The notes: generated from the sequence alone by a model not told the origin. Positions 8,350-16,854 are shown, counted from the stretch's first letter. The stretch: DNA of 64,000 nucleotides from Nocardiopsis sp. CC223A (GCF_030766825.1 NZ_JASFDV010000023.1:1-64000); one strand, 5' to 3'. Made by a program: numbers and translations.

Positions 8350-8709
8350 ATGACCCCGTACGGCACCGCGCCCGCTCCGGCGGGGCGCGGCCCCCTCGCG
8401 CGCGCCCTCAACGCCTTCGCGCTGACCCTGTTCACCGCCACCGGTATGAGCCTGTGCATCTGGATGCTGCACCCCGTGCTGGGGGCCACCCTGGCGGTCG
8501 GCTACCCGCTCCTAGTGGTCGGCCTGATCTGGTGGCGGTCCCGCCATACCACGACCCCGGGCCGGTGGCGGCTCACCGCCCTGATCGTCCTCATCCTCGC
8601 CGGGTTCGCATACGCGGCCTTCGGGGCGGCTGGCCTGCGCGAACTAGAGCCGGCGGGCCGGATCGGGTGGGCGGTCCTGGCCACGGTCTTTTACCGGTTC
8701 TGGCACTGA
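8350..8709 (+). pseudogene. small membrane protein, copy 1, 3' end cut by a MITE
   Basis: The protein (119 aa as it now reads) matches the paralogue at 11438-11827 almost throughout: RGPLAR-LNAFALTLFTATG, WMLHPVL, LAVGYPL, LIWWRS, RLTALIVLILAGF-YAAF and RIGWAVLATVFY. After VLATVFY it diverges to RFWH and stops, exactly where the 155-bp inserted element starts. Downstream of the insert, at 8851, the lost tail resumes as FYLPAVITAAD (paralogue: FYLPALITATD) in the frame predicted after removing 163 bp. Three or four membrane segments are predicted. Only the last dozen or more residues are changed, so some function may remain. Confidence 0.8.
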
Positions 8710-8858
8710 TCTTGTGGACCGATCGCGAAGGGTTATGAGGCCTGTAGTCCTGGGACGCGCAGGAACTCCGTTCGCCCCTCGTCACACCCGGGCTCTCGAA
8801 TCCCGGCCCGTGACGTGCTGTTACCACACCACAAGATCAGTGCCAGAACCCTTTTACC
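8688..8858. mobile_element. 155-bp MITE with 22-bp perfect terminal inverted repeats and 8-bp target duplication
   Basis: The left end 8696-8717 (starts GGTTCTGGCACTG) and the right end 8829-8850 are exact reverse complements over 22 bp. The element is flanked by CTTTTACC at 8688-8695 and again at 8851-8858. Removing the element and one copy of the 8-mer restores the reading frame of the host gene as judged from the intact paralogue at 11438. The element has no coding capacity. Eight-bp duplications occur in several IS families (IS66, ISL3, IS256, IS1595 types); the parent family was not identified. Confidence 0.92.
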
Positions 8859-8952
8859 TGCCCGCGGTCATCACCGCTGCCGATTCCCCCGTCCGGCGCG
8901 GCCGTGAGCAGACGTCGCGCAGGCCACCGGCGCCCGCGAGAGGGGTCCGGCC

Positions 8953-9126
8953 GTGGACGATGATGGTGAGGTCTCCGACGAGCAGGCCGCCGACGACGAG
9001 GCCTGGCTCGCCTCGCTCCCACCCGGGCGGCGCGCCCTGATGGAGCTGCTCATCTGGCGGCTGTGCGAGGCCGAGAGGGACAGCACCCACCGCCCGCGCG
9101 GCGACCGGCCGGGGCGTGCGCCCTGA
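8953..9126 (+). CDS. 57-aa acidic protein, copy 1 of cassette
   Basis: GTG start at 8953, 57 residues: an acidic first half (DDDGEVSDEQAADDEAWLASL) and then LMELLIWRLCEAERDSTHRP. It is very similar to the 49-aa product of 11869-12018, including the stretch WRLCEAERDSTHRP, so this tiny frame is conserved as protein in two places and is probably real. It follows the small membrane-protein gene in both copies. Function unknown; an acidic helix with one cysteine could be a partner of the membrane protein. Confidence 0.65.
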   Translation: MDDDGEVSDEQAADDEAWLASLPPGRRALMELLIWRLCEAERDSTHRPRGDRPGRAP

Positions 9127-9245
9127 ACCGGTCCCGCACGGCGGGCCCGGGGCCTGTAGGTTGGCGGGCGGGCCGGGGCGGCACCGAGGTCATGTGTCCA
9201 TGACACCTACGTCCCGGCCCACCCCCCGGGGGATCACCGCGCGCC

Positions 9246-11174
9246 TCATCCCACCAGCCCGTACACAGTGGCCGGGTCGGTGTTGTGGACGTAGGCCACG
9301 ACCGCCCCGGGAACCGGGACCGCCCGGTGTTCACCGGGACGGTCGCCGAATATGCCGTTCGGGTCGGTGGTGAACTCCGGCTCCTTGAACCGGAGGAAGC
9401 GCACTTCATCCGGCGCGGCGCCGGAGGGGACGACGACCATCGTGGGGATGGTCTGTTCCGTGCCCGTCTCCTCGTACTCCAGGTGCGGGACGACCACGAC
9501 GTCGGCCAGGGCGACGGCCGAGGGCAGGTCGTCGAGGTAGACCGTCCCCCATGCCATCTGGGCCGTATCGGTGACCTCGCCCGATGCGGAGACACGCTGG
9601 AACAGGTAGGGCCCGTACCCCTCACCCTCCTCCCGAGGAGAGGTGTCGCTGGAGAGCAGGACCGTGCCCTGGGAGTCGGCTCGTACGAGGTGCTCGAAAC
9701 CGCTGTTCATCTCGGTGGGCGATTCCATCGACTCCGGCGGTAGCTGCGCGGCGGCGGTGCCGTCGCGTGCATCCAGGACCCGGGGGGCGTCGGTGCGGCG
9801 GTGGCCCCGCACCACGACCACAGGGTGGGCGTCGGTGCCCGGGATCGGCGAGTGCACGGAGATGCCCAGGTCGGTGTACGTCTCCTCCCACTCCCGGACC
9901 CAGCGCTCTTGGCCCGTGCGCGCGTCGAACGCGGCGACGACCCTGGTGACCACCGCACCGCTGTTATAGGTCAGGAGCCACAGTGTGGTGTCCGGATCGA
10001 GCCGATCCTGGTCCGCGCAGACGTAGGTGATGAGGACCTGGTCCTCGTGCAGCACCAGGTTCTTGCCGTATGTCCAGCCGAAGTTCGAGCAAGCGCGGCC
10101 TTGCGGTTCGGGGACGGTGGGGGACCACAGCCGTTCGTTGGAGTCCGCCGCGCGCACCTCCACCCGGGGCCCGTTGTCGTCCTGGTCCTGGGAGACCAGG
10201 CGCACCTGCGAGGTGGCGTCCAGGACGGCGACGCGGGTGTCCTCGTCGTCGGCCGCCAGCGGCGGCACCGTGAACTCCCGCAGGATCCGCCCGGTGGCGG
10301 TGTCGATCTCGGTGACGTGGTGACCCCCCGACCGGTCGGCGGCGGGCTCCCGGGTGAGGACCGCCCGCGTTCCACCGTCGGAGACCACCGTCCGCACCTC
10401 GGCGTTGTAGGGGTGGCGGTAGCTCCACAACTCCGAACCGGAGGAGCCGTCCAGGGCGACGACCCCGTCCTGGAGCACCAGCAGCGGTCCGAACGGCCCG
10501 GGCTCCACCGCCTGGACGGACAGGCCCTGCGGCGCCGTCCACTGCCAACCGACGCGGGTGACATCACCCGGGACGGGGGCCGGTGCCTGCGGGAACGCGT
10601 CGGCGACCGTGTGCTCGGTCGGCTGGTGCACCGCCGCCGCGCCCAGCCCGAGCTCGAACACCACCACTAGGGCCAGGCCCGCGGCCAGGGGCGGCACACA
10701 CCCGCGCCAGGGCCGCAGCTTTGGTCGGCGGGCCGCTGCCGCCATCAGCAGGGTGCCCAGGGCGATCGCCAGGGTCACCGCCCACAGGGACACTCCGGTC
10801 GGATCGGGGCGGTACTCCTGCGGGGCCGCCGTCCAGGAGAACACCTCGGTGGAGAACGCGGTGATGGCCGCGTACACCAGCAACGCCCCCGCCGCCAGCA
10901 GGAACACCGTGCGGGGCCAGCCCAGGCGCACGGCCGGACCGGGCCCGTCCTCCTCAGCACCGTGGCGCACCACCACGAGCACGATCACGCCCAGGACCAC
11001 GGCCGCCGCCCACCACAGGCTGCCGTCGGGCGTCGTCAACTCCTCCCCCCGTGGGGGGAAGCGGACCGTGTTGATGGCCGCGAGCACCAGTGCGCCGCCG
11101 ACCAGACCGGCACCGACCAGGCCCACCGCCTCCCGCACACCCCGGCCGGCGCTGCGCGACTCCTCGTTCTCCAC
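9246..11174 (-). CDS. membrane-anchored PQQ-like beta-propeller protein
   Basis: 642 residues from a GTG start preceded by GAGAGG. The N-terminus has about five hydrophobic membrane helices (residues about 13-35, 50-70, 87-108, 130-150, 165-190). An ectodomain of about 440 residues follows, with PQQ-type blade motifs: VVALDGSSGSELWSYRHP, IDTATGRILREF, AADSNERLWSP, AAFDARTGQERWVREWEE, VLDARDGTAAAQL. The last about 65 residues are duplicated as an orphan piece at 15618-15812. It lies between the two copies of the small membrane/acidic cassette but on the other strand. A sensor or scaffold at the cell surface is the likely role, unproven. Confidence 0.75.
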   Translation of the reverse strand: MENEESRSAGRGVREAVGLVGAGLVGGALVLAAINTVRFPPRGEELTTPDGSLWWAAAVVLGVIVLVVVRHGAEEDGPGPAVRLGWPRTVFLLAAGALLVYAAITAFSTEVFSWTAAPQEYRPDPTGVSLWAVTLAIALGTLLMAAAARRPKLRPWRGCVPPLAAGLALVVVFELGLGAAAVHQPTEHTVADAFPQAPAPVPGDVTRVGWQWTAPQGLSVQAVEPGPFGPLLVLQDGVVALDGSSGSELWSYRHPYNAEVRTVVSDGGTRAVLTREPAADRSGGHHVTEIDTATGRILREFTVPPLAADDEDTRVAVLDATSQVRLVSQDQDDNGPRVEVRAADSNERLWSPTVPEPQGRACSNFGWTYGKNLVLHEDQVLITYVCADQDRLDPDTTLWLLTYNSGAVVTRVVAAFDARTGQERWVREWEETYTDLGISVHSPIPGTDAHPVVVVRGHRRTDAPRVLDARDGTAAAQLPPESMESPTEMNSGFEHLVRADSQGTVLLSSDTSPREEGEGYGPYLFQRVSASGEVTDTAQMAWGTVYLDDLPSAVALADVVVVPHLEYEETGTEQTIPTMVVVPSGAAPDEVRFLRFKEPEFTTDPNGIFGDRPGEHRAVPVPGAVVAYVHNTDPATVYGLVG

Positions 11175-11437
11175 CTGTGCCTCTCACTCCTCACCGCACC
11201 CGCGTCCCGACCCCGCGCCCGAAACAGGGGGAAAGGCCGGATGTGCGGTCGACAACCTACAGCGCTGTCGGTGAGCGGAACTCAACGGATGGTCGCTTCC
11301 GGCCTCAGGCCAGACCCGGTGTGATGTCCCCGCGGCGGCCGATCCGGATGGGGTGTCGGCGCACCGGGTGGTGGTGTTCACGGCGACGGCGCCCGCGTTC
11401 GCCTGCGGGGCCACGCTGTGAACGCCAGGATGGGGTC

Positions 11438-11827
11438 ATGGCCCCTCCCGACACCGCCCCCGTACACCCCGAGCGCGGCCCCCTGGCCCGCACCGTCAAC
11501 GCGGCGGCGCTGACCCTGTTCACCGCGACCGGAGCGGGCCTGTGTGGGTGGATGCTGCACCCCCTGCTGAGCGCCGGCCTGGCCGTGGGCTACCCGCTGA
11601 TCCTGGTCTGCCTCATCTGGTGGCGGTCCCATGCCACCGCCCCGGGCCGGCGGCTCACCGCCCTGATCGTCCTCATCCTGGCGGGATTCACGTACGCGGC
11701 GTTCGAAGCGGCGGGCCTGCGCGGCCTGGACCTGCCGAGCCGGATCGGGTGGGCGGTGCTGGCCACGGTGTTCTACCTGCCCGCCCTCATCACCGCGACC
11801 GATGGCCCTCACCTGGTGCGGTCCTGA
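11438..11827 (+). CDS. small membrane protein, intact copy 2
   Basis: 129 residues with three or four hydrophobic segments (NAAALTLFTATGAGLCGWML, GLAVGYPLILVCLIWW, LTALIVLILAGFTYAAF, IGWAVLATVFYLPALITA). It is the intact paralogue of the MITE-interrupted gene at 8350. ATG 11438 follows CCAGGATGGGG. The 49-aa acidic gene follows after 41 bp, as in copy 1. No known family recognised. Confidence 0.7.
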   Translation: MAPPDTAPVHPERGPLARTVNAAALTLFTATGAGLCGWMLHPLLSAGLAVGYPLILVCLIWWRSHATAPGRRLTALIVLILAGFTYAAFEAAGLRGLDLPSRIGWAVLATVFYLPALITATDGPHLVRS

Positions 11828-11868
11828 CCGGCCGCACACCGCACCGACACCATCGGGAGGAGCACGCC

Positions 11869-12018
11869 GTGGACGACGACTTCGAGGTCTCCGACGAGCA
11901 GGCCGCCGACGATGAACGCTGGCTCGCATCGCTGCCCGCGGGCCAGCGCGCGCTGGTGGAGCTGCCCATCTGGCGGCTGTGCGAGGCCGAAAGGGACAGC
12001 ACCCACCGCCCCTGCTGA
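11869..12018 (+). CDS. 49-aa acidic protein, copy 2 of cassette
   Basis: GTG start at 11869 preceded by GGGAGGAG. 49 residues: VDDDFEVSDEQAADDERW then LASLPAGQRALVELPIWRL and CEAERDSTHRPC. It shares the acidic head and the C-terminal WRLCEAERDSTHRP with the product of 8953-9126. Conservation of the protein between copies supports a real small gene. Confidence 0.65.
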   Translation: MDDDFEVSDEQAADDERWLASLPAGQRALVELPIWRLCEAERDSTHRPC

Positions 12019-12104
12019 ACCAGGACCCCAACCGGCCTCGCGCCTACCTGAACCGTTCGGGTCCTGCACGGTGAGGGCTCGGGGTAGATTGCCCCCGTTG
12101 CCGT

Positions 12105-12725
12105 GTGCTGGAGTCCCCTGTGCTGATCTCCTTCGCGTCCGTACTCGATTTGTCCGGGCGCACGTCCCCCTACGTGCCGCCGCCGCGCCGCACCCCGCGA
12201 CCCCAGGACCCCGACCTGGAATGGAACGCCCTGCCCGAGCATGTACGCGCAGCGGTCATCGCCGAGCGTCGCGCCTGGCTGCGCCAGGAGGGCATGGGGG
12301 ACCTTCCCGGCGCAGCCCGAGAGTCGACTGTGCCGACCACGGAGGAGCAACACGCAAGATCGGGTATCGGCGCCGCTCTCCTTCGGCGCATTCCCAGATC
12401 GACCGGGGTCCTCCTGGGGTCGGCCGTTGTCTTCGTGAGCGCCACCTTCGCCGTAGCGATCGGATACCTATCCCCGCGAGCGGGCGACACCACAACCGTG
12501 CTGATGTGGTTGGGTCTGGCGTCCTTCCTGGTGTCCGCCCTGTTCTTTCTGGCCATATCCCTTGAGGCGCGCAGACAGGACAAGCAGATCGAAGAGAACA
12601 AGGATCTGGTCCTAGCGCTCCTGCGGACCCAGCGGAACCACAGGTTCGAGGAGCAGGACCGGGTGCGCAGCTACGAACAGGCCGCCCGAGGGAGCAGGGA
12701 GCGGGACGGGGCACGCCATGACTGA
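12105..12725 (+). CDS. membrane protein with two central helices and a coiled C-terminus
   Basis: 206 residues from GTG 12105. The N-terminal 95 residues are hydrophilic. Two hydrophobic segments follow (VLLGSAVVFVSATFAVAIGYL and VLMWLGLASFLVSALFFLAI), then a charged helical tail (EARRQDKQIEENKDLVLALLRTQRNHRFEEQDRVRSYEQ). The stop overlaps the next gene's ATG by 8 bp, so the two are translationally coupled and probably interact. Function not recognised. Confidence 0.6.
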   Translation: MLESPVLISFASVLDLSGRTSPYVPPPRRTPRPQDPDLEWNALPEHVRAAVIAERRAWLRQEGMGDLPGAARESTVPTTEEQHARSGIGAALLRRIPRSTGVLLGSAVVFVSATFAVAIGYLSPRAGDTTTVLMWLGLASFLVSALFFLAISLEARRQDKQIEENKDLVLALLRTQRNHRFEEQDRVRSYEQAARGSRERDGARHD

Positions 12726-13152
12726 TCTGGACTCCGCATCCAACAACCCCGGCTCTGAGGCGCCCCCGAGCGGCCCCGAGCCGAACACAGCCGTATCTCC
12801 CCTGGACGGGGCGCCCTTTGCCATGCGAGCCGAGCTGCGCCGTTTGGAGTACGACCACGTCCTGGACATGGAGGACCGGCGCCTGGCGGAGAAGTCCATG
12901 GAGCTGGAGGACCGGCGGGCCACCCGCGGGCAGTGGATGGCGTTCATCCTCGCCCTGGTGTTCCTGGGGGTGCTGGGCGCCGCGGTGCTGACCGACGCAC
13001 ACCTGTTGGCCGCCGGCCTGATGGGCAGCGGTATCGCCGTGGGTGTCGGCTCGTTCATCTACAGCCACCGCCAACAGCAGCCCACGGCGCCACCGGGACA
13101 TCGCAGAGGAGTGCCAGCTGCCCCGGCCGATCCCGCCCCCGAAACCACCTGA
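12718..13152 (+). CDS. DUF2335-like two-helix membrane protein
   Basis: 144 residues. A charged helix LEYDHVLDMEDRRLAEKSMELEDRRATRGQW leads directly into two membrane helices (MAFILALVFLGVLGAAVL and LLAAGLMGSGIAVGVGSFIY). The E-x-R-rich helix ending in GQ just before a pair of membrane helices is the pattern of DUF2335-type membrane proteins; I give that assignment only moderate weight. The gene overlaps the upstream membrane-protein gene, so they form a two-gene operon. Confidence 0.55.
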   Translation: MTDLDSASNNPGSEAPPSGPEPNTAVSPLDGAPFAMRAELRRLEYDHVLDMEDRRLAEKSMELEDRRATRGQWMAFILALVFLGVLGAAVLTDAHLLAAGLMGSGIAVGVGSFIYSHRQQQPTAPPGHRRGVPAAPADPAPETT

Positions 13153-13275
13153 CGCTCCGGCGCCTACCGCGTACCGCAGGTCGGGGAGGTAGGTCGGCGA
13201 CCGGGCCGGGGTGCTGTTGAGGTCATGGCCATGACGCACGCGCCCCGGCCTCCTCGGCGTCCGCGGCGGTGCCGG

Positions 13276-13422
13276 TCAGTACGACGTGCCGCCCGCGATG
13301 AGCGGCTTCCACCACCCGTTGGACAGATCGAAATCGTCGGGGTTGAAGTCGTAGTAATCGGCGAAGGCCAGGTCGTTGGCCTCCTCCACGACCCAGTCGC
13401 CGCCCCGCAGACGCGGATCCCA
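13276..13422 (-). pseudogene. orphan 3' end of the 269-aa anchored protein family
   Basis: The last 48 codons, from WDPRLRGGDWVV through YYDFNPDDFDLSNG to IAGGTSY and a stop, match the C-terminus of the protein at 16045-16854 residue for residue in most positions. Upstream of 13422 the similarity ends abruptly and there is no start or anchor. It is a 3' fragment left by duplication or recombination. Confidence 0.75.
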
Positions 13423-13790
13423 TGGGGTCGGCGCCGTCGCTGCCCGCGCTGCCGCCGCTACCGGAGTCGGCGGGTTTGTCCTGGTCTCCGTGCCGTCCCA
13501 TGCCGGGCCTCCTGCACTCGGGGGTGGGGTTCCATCCCCGGCACGGTAACCCGACGGGGACAACCTGTCAGAGGATTGGCCCGAAGAGGCCACCACGCGG
13601 CGAGCAGGTATGGCGATGGCGCGGGAGCGCGTCCTCCCCGGCCTCCGGAATGCGGAGTTCCGTGGTTCGGTCTCAAAGAGCCCTCCACCAGGGGACGTGC
13701 AACCACACCGCCCGGGCTCACCGGGCAATCGCTACCGTGCTGAGGTCCTCTCGTGCCGCACCGGAATGCCTGCGTGGCACACTGACATCC
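13423..13790. other. 368-bp stretch without a supported gene
   Basis: It lies between the orphan 3' fragment and the next gene. Open frames here have no recognisable domain or ribosome site. I see nothing further. Confidence 0.35.
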
Positions 13791-14369
13791 ATGATCACCA
13801 CTCGCCCCCGTGCCCTCGCCGAGGAATTGGCCCGGTTGCATGTGCGGTGGACGGCTGAGATTCCGACCGCTGCCGACCCGGCGCCGATCCTGCGCACCCG
13901 GTGGGGTGGTGCGTGGACGCCCCCACCGCAGGTATGGCCGCAGGCGAGCTACCGCGCCCACCTCATCGCCGCCCGCCACCTGGTTGACGCCGACCAGGCT
14001 GACGAGAACGACCGGATCCGGATCCTGGTGCCTCTGCTGGTCGCTGCCGTGGACGCCGCCAGGGAGACCGACCCCGCTCTGGCCCGGGTGTGGGCGTCCG
14101 CATCGCCCCCGGCCCGCACCGGGGCCCTGCTGGCCCTCGCGTGGGGGCACACCGGGCCGCGCGAGGCCAACGCCGCCGGGCTCCGGGGGTGGCGGTGCGA
14201 GGCGGCCGTCCGTCACCGCCTGGACGCCGGGGTCAACCATGGTGAGCTGGTCAGGGTGGTGGCCTCAGGTGTCCCTGAGGCCTCGCTCGCGGAGGCGCTG
14301 CTGATGACTCGCAGGTTCCTCGGCGCTGGCACGGCCTACCATCTACGCCAGCAGGTCGCCGGCCGGTGA
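13791..14369 (+). CDS. hypothetical helical protein, 192 aa
   Basis: From ATG 13791 the product starts MITTRPRALAEELARLHVRW and is Ala/Arg-rich and probably all-helical. The end, HGELVRVVASGVPEASLAEALLMTRRFLGAGT, looks like a small helical DNA- or protein-binding module. No signal peptide or membrane segment. It has not been assigned to a family; similar cytoplasmic proteins of this size are common cargo of actinobacterial integrative elements. Confidence 0.5.
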   Translation: MITTRPRALAEELARLHVRWTAEIPTAADPAPILRTRWGGAWTPPPQVWPQASYRAHLIAARHLVDADQADENDRIRILVPLLVAAVDAARETDPALARVWASASPPARTGALLALAWGHTGPREANAAGLRGWRCEAAVRHRLDAGVNHGELVRVVASGVPEASLAEALLMTRRFLGAGTAYHLRQQVAGR

Positions 14370-14798
14370 GCACCGGGACTCCGCGTACGCGGCGGCCCTG
14401 ACCGACATCGCTGTACTTCTACAGGGGCGGTAAAACGAGGCGCCTGGGACCGCAGATCCGCGCGGCGTCCCGTTTCATTGCGTTGACAACAGCCTAGCCA
14501 CTTATTCAGGGCTTCAAGGCCCAGCCAGGAGAATGGTCGGATACCATCGCACCCGGCTGTCTTGGGTGAATAGCACTTATCGCCGTGTCCCCCCAGTGCC
14601 TGGTCGGCTATGAGCTTGCGCAGAGCCCTATCGGGGCGGCGGCCTCCTCCCGCGCCGGTCGAGCGCAAACTGATCACGACCCCGCCGGGTGGTCGAAAGG
14701 CCTTCCAACCTCGGTCTAAACCCGGCGGGATCTTTGTGAACAGGCGCCGTCCCCGGTCGTCTCGGGCGAGATTGCACGCAGAACTTCTGGATTGACGC
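14370..14798. other. 429-bp stretch of lower GC without a gene
   Basis: The GC content is visibly lower than its surroundings. A TTGACA hexamer lies at 14483-14488, but no credible reading frame follows. I could not identify any remnant in it. Confidence 0.35.
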
Positions 14799-15143
14799 TT
14801 AGCAGTGCCCCACCGTGGTCTGGTTCTCCACGAGCGAGGAGTGCGTCCAGCCGATCCCCCAGGCCGTGTCCAGGCGGAACCAGCGAGCCGAGGCGTAGTC
14901 GGAGTCCGGAGGACTCACGTACTGTGCGTCCATCCAGCACTGCATCGTGACGGGAGTGTTGTTGGGCATGTAGGCGTTCGAGGCGCAGGTGAACCAGGGG
15001 CACCCTCTTAGGTTGGCACCCCCGCTGTTGGAGCCGATGTAGCTGGGACCGTAGGAGGAGGTCAAGGCGGCATTGGCGGGTGCGCCAAGGGCCGGCACCA
15101 TCAGTAGAGCGGCAACGATAGCCGCCGTGAAACGTTTCTTCAC
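14799..15143 (-). CDS. small secreted protein, possible SH3-like domain
   Basis: 114 residues with a clear Sec signal peptide (KKRFTAAIVAALLMVPALGAPANA, cleavage about residue 25 after ANA). The mature 90 residues contain four cysteines (RGC, FTC, QCW, GHC) and read as a small beta-rich bacterial SH3-type fold: NLRGCPWFTCASNAYMPNNTPVTMQCW, then ARWFRLDTAWGIGWTHSSLVE. GTG start with GGGAG upstream. It probably acts outside the cell or at the wall. Confidence 0.7.
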   Translation of the reverse strand: MKKRFTAAIVAALLMVPALGAPANAALTSSYGPSYIGSNSGGANLRGCPWFTCASNAYMPNNTPVTMQCWMDAQYVSPPDSDYASARWFRLDTAWGIGWTHSSLVENQTTVGHC

Positions 15144-15612
15144 GAGTGTTCATCTCCCGAAAGTCGTAGTGAGGTGGAGGCGCCCCCTAGGAATAGAATC
15201 ACTCATCCCTTAAGTAATCAACAGATCTGTTTCTGGTGTTGGGGAAGTTTTCAATGGGATTTATGTTTTGATTTTCGGGGTTTGTAAACGAGTCGCGATG
15301 AGGGTTGTTCGGGGGGTCTGATGTTGGCCCTGAAAGCGCTAGAAAGGAGGATGTCTGGTTGGCCTCTTCGATTGTCGCCTCATTTTTTGCACATCCGGGG
15401 GTCAGAATTTGGTATCGGGTTTTCATCGGGGGCATGAGGGTAAACCCCTTGAACACACGAAAGGCGCTCCTGGCCTGGGGTCATAAGAACTGTTGAGATC
15501 CATGTCCCCAGCAGAGCAGAAGCACCTTCTGAGTGAAGCCCACCCTCCCCTCCCCTACCTTCAGCCGCTCCCGGCCCGGTCGCCCCGTGCCCCTGTGGCA
15601 CACCCGATGACC
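15144..15612. other. AT-rich intergenic island
   Basis: Between about 15190 and 15440 the GC content falls near 50 percent, the lowest I noticed in the window. It carries no convincing gene. It includes the upstream region of the secreted-protein gene and is a likely foreign insertion or regulatory region. Confidence 0.5.
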
Positions 15613-15617
15613 TCAGC

Positions 15618-15812
15618 CCATCAGCCCGTACACGGTGGTCGTATCGGTGTTGTGGACGTAGGCCACGACCGCACCGGGAACCGGGACCACCCGGTGCTCA
15701 CCGGGACGATCGCCGAACATCCCGACGGGGTCGGTGGTGAACTCCGGCTCGTCGAACCGGAGGATGCGCAGATCGCCCGGCGCCGCACCAGAGGGAATGA
15801 CGACCACGGCGG
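15618..15812 (-). pseudogene. orphan 3' end of the 642-aa propeller protein
   Basis: The codons for VVVIPSGAAPGDLRILRF, DEPEFTTDPVGMFGDRPGEH and VVAYVHNTD...VYGLMG plus stop correspond to the last about 65 residues of the protein at 9246-11174 (VVVPSGAAPDEVRFLRF, EPEFTTDPNGIFGDRPGEH, VYGLVG). DNA identity is also high, about 88 percent by eye. The similarity stops sharply at about 15812. Confidence 0.75.
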
Positions 15813-15868
15813 GAGCGGAGACCCCAGGCGGGCCGGGGCGCCGCGATGTCCTGCTGCACACCCACACC

Positions 15869-16015
15869 CTGACCCGCGCTGCCCACGACGGACAGCAGCA
15901 GGCGCGCCGCGCCCAGGAGGCACTGGAGGCGGCCCGCGCCAAGGAGCGACGCGCCCGGGCGCGTGCGATCGCTACCAGGCACAGGTCCAGGCCGTGCGGG
16001 CCCTGCACACCCCGG
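15869..16015 (+). pseudogene. fragment of the coiled-coil regulator gene at 20179-20830
   Basis: About 147 bp nearly identical to 20439-20590, encoding TRAAHDGQQQARRAQEALEAARAKERRARAR. Neither end of the source gene is present and one base is missing near the 3' side, so it cannot be expressed as such. It sits between two other 3'-end regions, giving a mosaic. Confidence 0.7.
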
Positions 16016-16044
16016 CCCACCCGCGTGCGCCAGCGGCCTCTGGG

Positions 16045-16854
16045 TCAGTACGACGTTCCGCCTGCGATGATCGGCGTCCACAAGCCGTTGGACAGCTCGT
16101 AGTCCTCGGGACGGAAGTCGTAGTAGTCCTCGAAGATCGGGTCGGTGACCAGGTCCACGACCCAGTCACCGCCGCGCAGGTCCGGATCCCACCGCATCTG
16201 CCGCCCGTGGATGTAGGTGCGGGTGAAGGCCAGTCCCAGCCCATCGCCGATCTCGTCCTCGGAGAGCACCGCTACCGCCACGGTGCCGTCTTCGAGTTCC
16301 TCCCACCCCACTCCGACCGGTTCGACCCGGTAGAAGGCCCCGGAGGCGGGAAACCAGTTCGGGTTGAAGGCTCCCCCTGAGGGCATCGTCATCGCGATCT
16401 CCCGAGCCCGCTGCGGGAGGAACTCCTCCTGGAGCTGCTGTTCGGTGACGTCCAGCCCGTAGTACACACCGCTCGCCACCACGAGATCCGCGGGGTCGAG
16501 GGTGGCCATCGCCCGAATCTCGTGGACGGCCGCCGACACGGCGCCTTCGGGGCTGTTGGGGAATCCGGCCGGGTAGCGGCCGGCGACCTGGTGGCGTCCC
16601 TCATGCACGATGAACCCCCCATTTACCTCTCCGAAAAGCTGCTCCTGCGGGGACTCCGCTGCCGCTGTGGGAGAGGCCTGCGCTTCCCGGTCGGTCGGCG
16701 CTGCGGGGGCGGCGACGTCGCGGCCCAGGGCCCAGCCGATCATGACGGCCAGCGCCAGTGCGGCGGCCCCGCCGCTGACCAGCAGGGCGCGCCCTGCCCG
16801 GGAGCGGCGGGAAGCCGGGGCAGGGACGGGTGCGGGGGGTGGGGGTGGTGTCAC
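16045..16854 (-). CDS. single-pass membrane-anchored protein of an actinobacterial mobile-element type
   Basis: 269 residues from GTG 16854, chosen because AAGGA lies 6 bases upstream. It has a short proline-rich N-terminus, one membrane helix (ALLVSGGAAALALAVMIGWALG), a linker, and an external domain: GFIVHEGRHQVAGRYPAGFPNSPEGAVSAAVHEIRAMATLDP ... ending GGDWVVDLVTDPIFEDYYDFRPEDYELSNG and IAGGTSY. The GxP-NSPEGAVSAA pattern resembles proteins found in actinobacterial integrative elements; I am not sure of the family. Its 3' end also exists as an orphan copy at 13276. Confidence 0.6.
   Translation of the reverse strand: MTPPPPPAPVPAPASRRSRAGRALLVSGGAAALALAVMIGWALGRDVAAPAAPTDREAQASPTAAAESPQEQLFGEVNGGFIVHEGRHQVAGRYPAGFPNSPEGAVSAAVHEIRAMATLDPADLVVASGVYYGLDVTEQQLQEEFLPQRAREIAMTMPSGGAFNPNWFPASGAFYRVEPVGVGWEELEDGTVAVAVLSEDEIGDGLGLAFTRTYIHGRQMRWDPDLRGGDWVVDLVTDPIFEDYYDFRPEDYELSNGLWTPIIAGGTSY

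Noticed and set aside
13210..13240. Palindrome GTCATGGCCATGAC (and a relative at about 9192-9207) as an operator pair
   Set aside because: They are similar and lie near ends of duplicated blocks, but they fit as part of the duplicated sequence; nothing else supports regulation.
15199..15456. 85-codon minus-strand frame in the AT-rich island
   Set aside because: No ribosome site and no domain; AT-rich DNA gives such frames by chance less often, but the protein text has no recognisable pattern.
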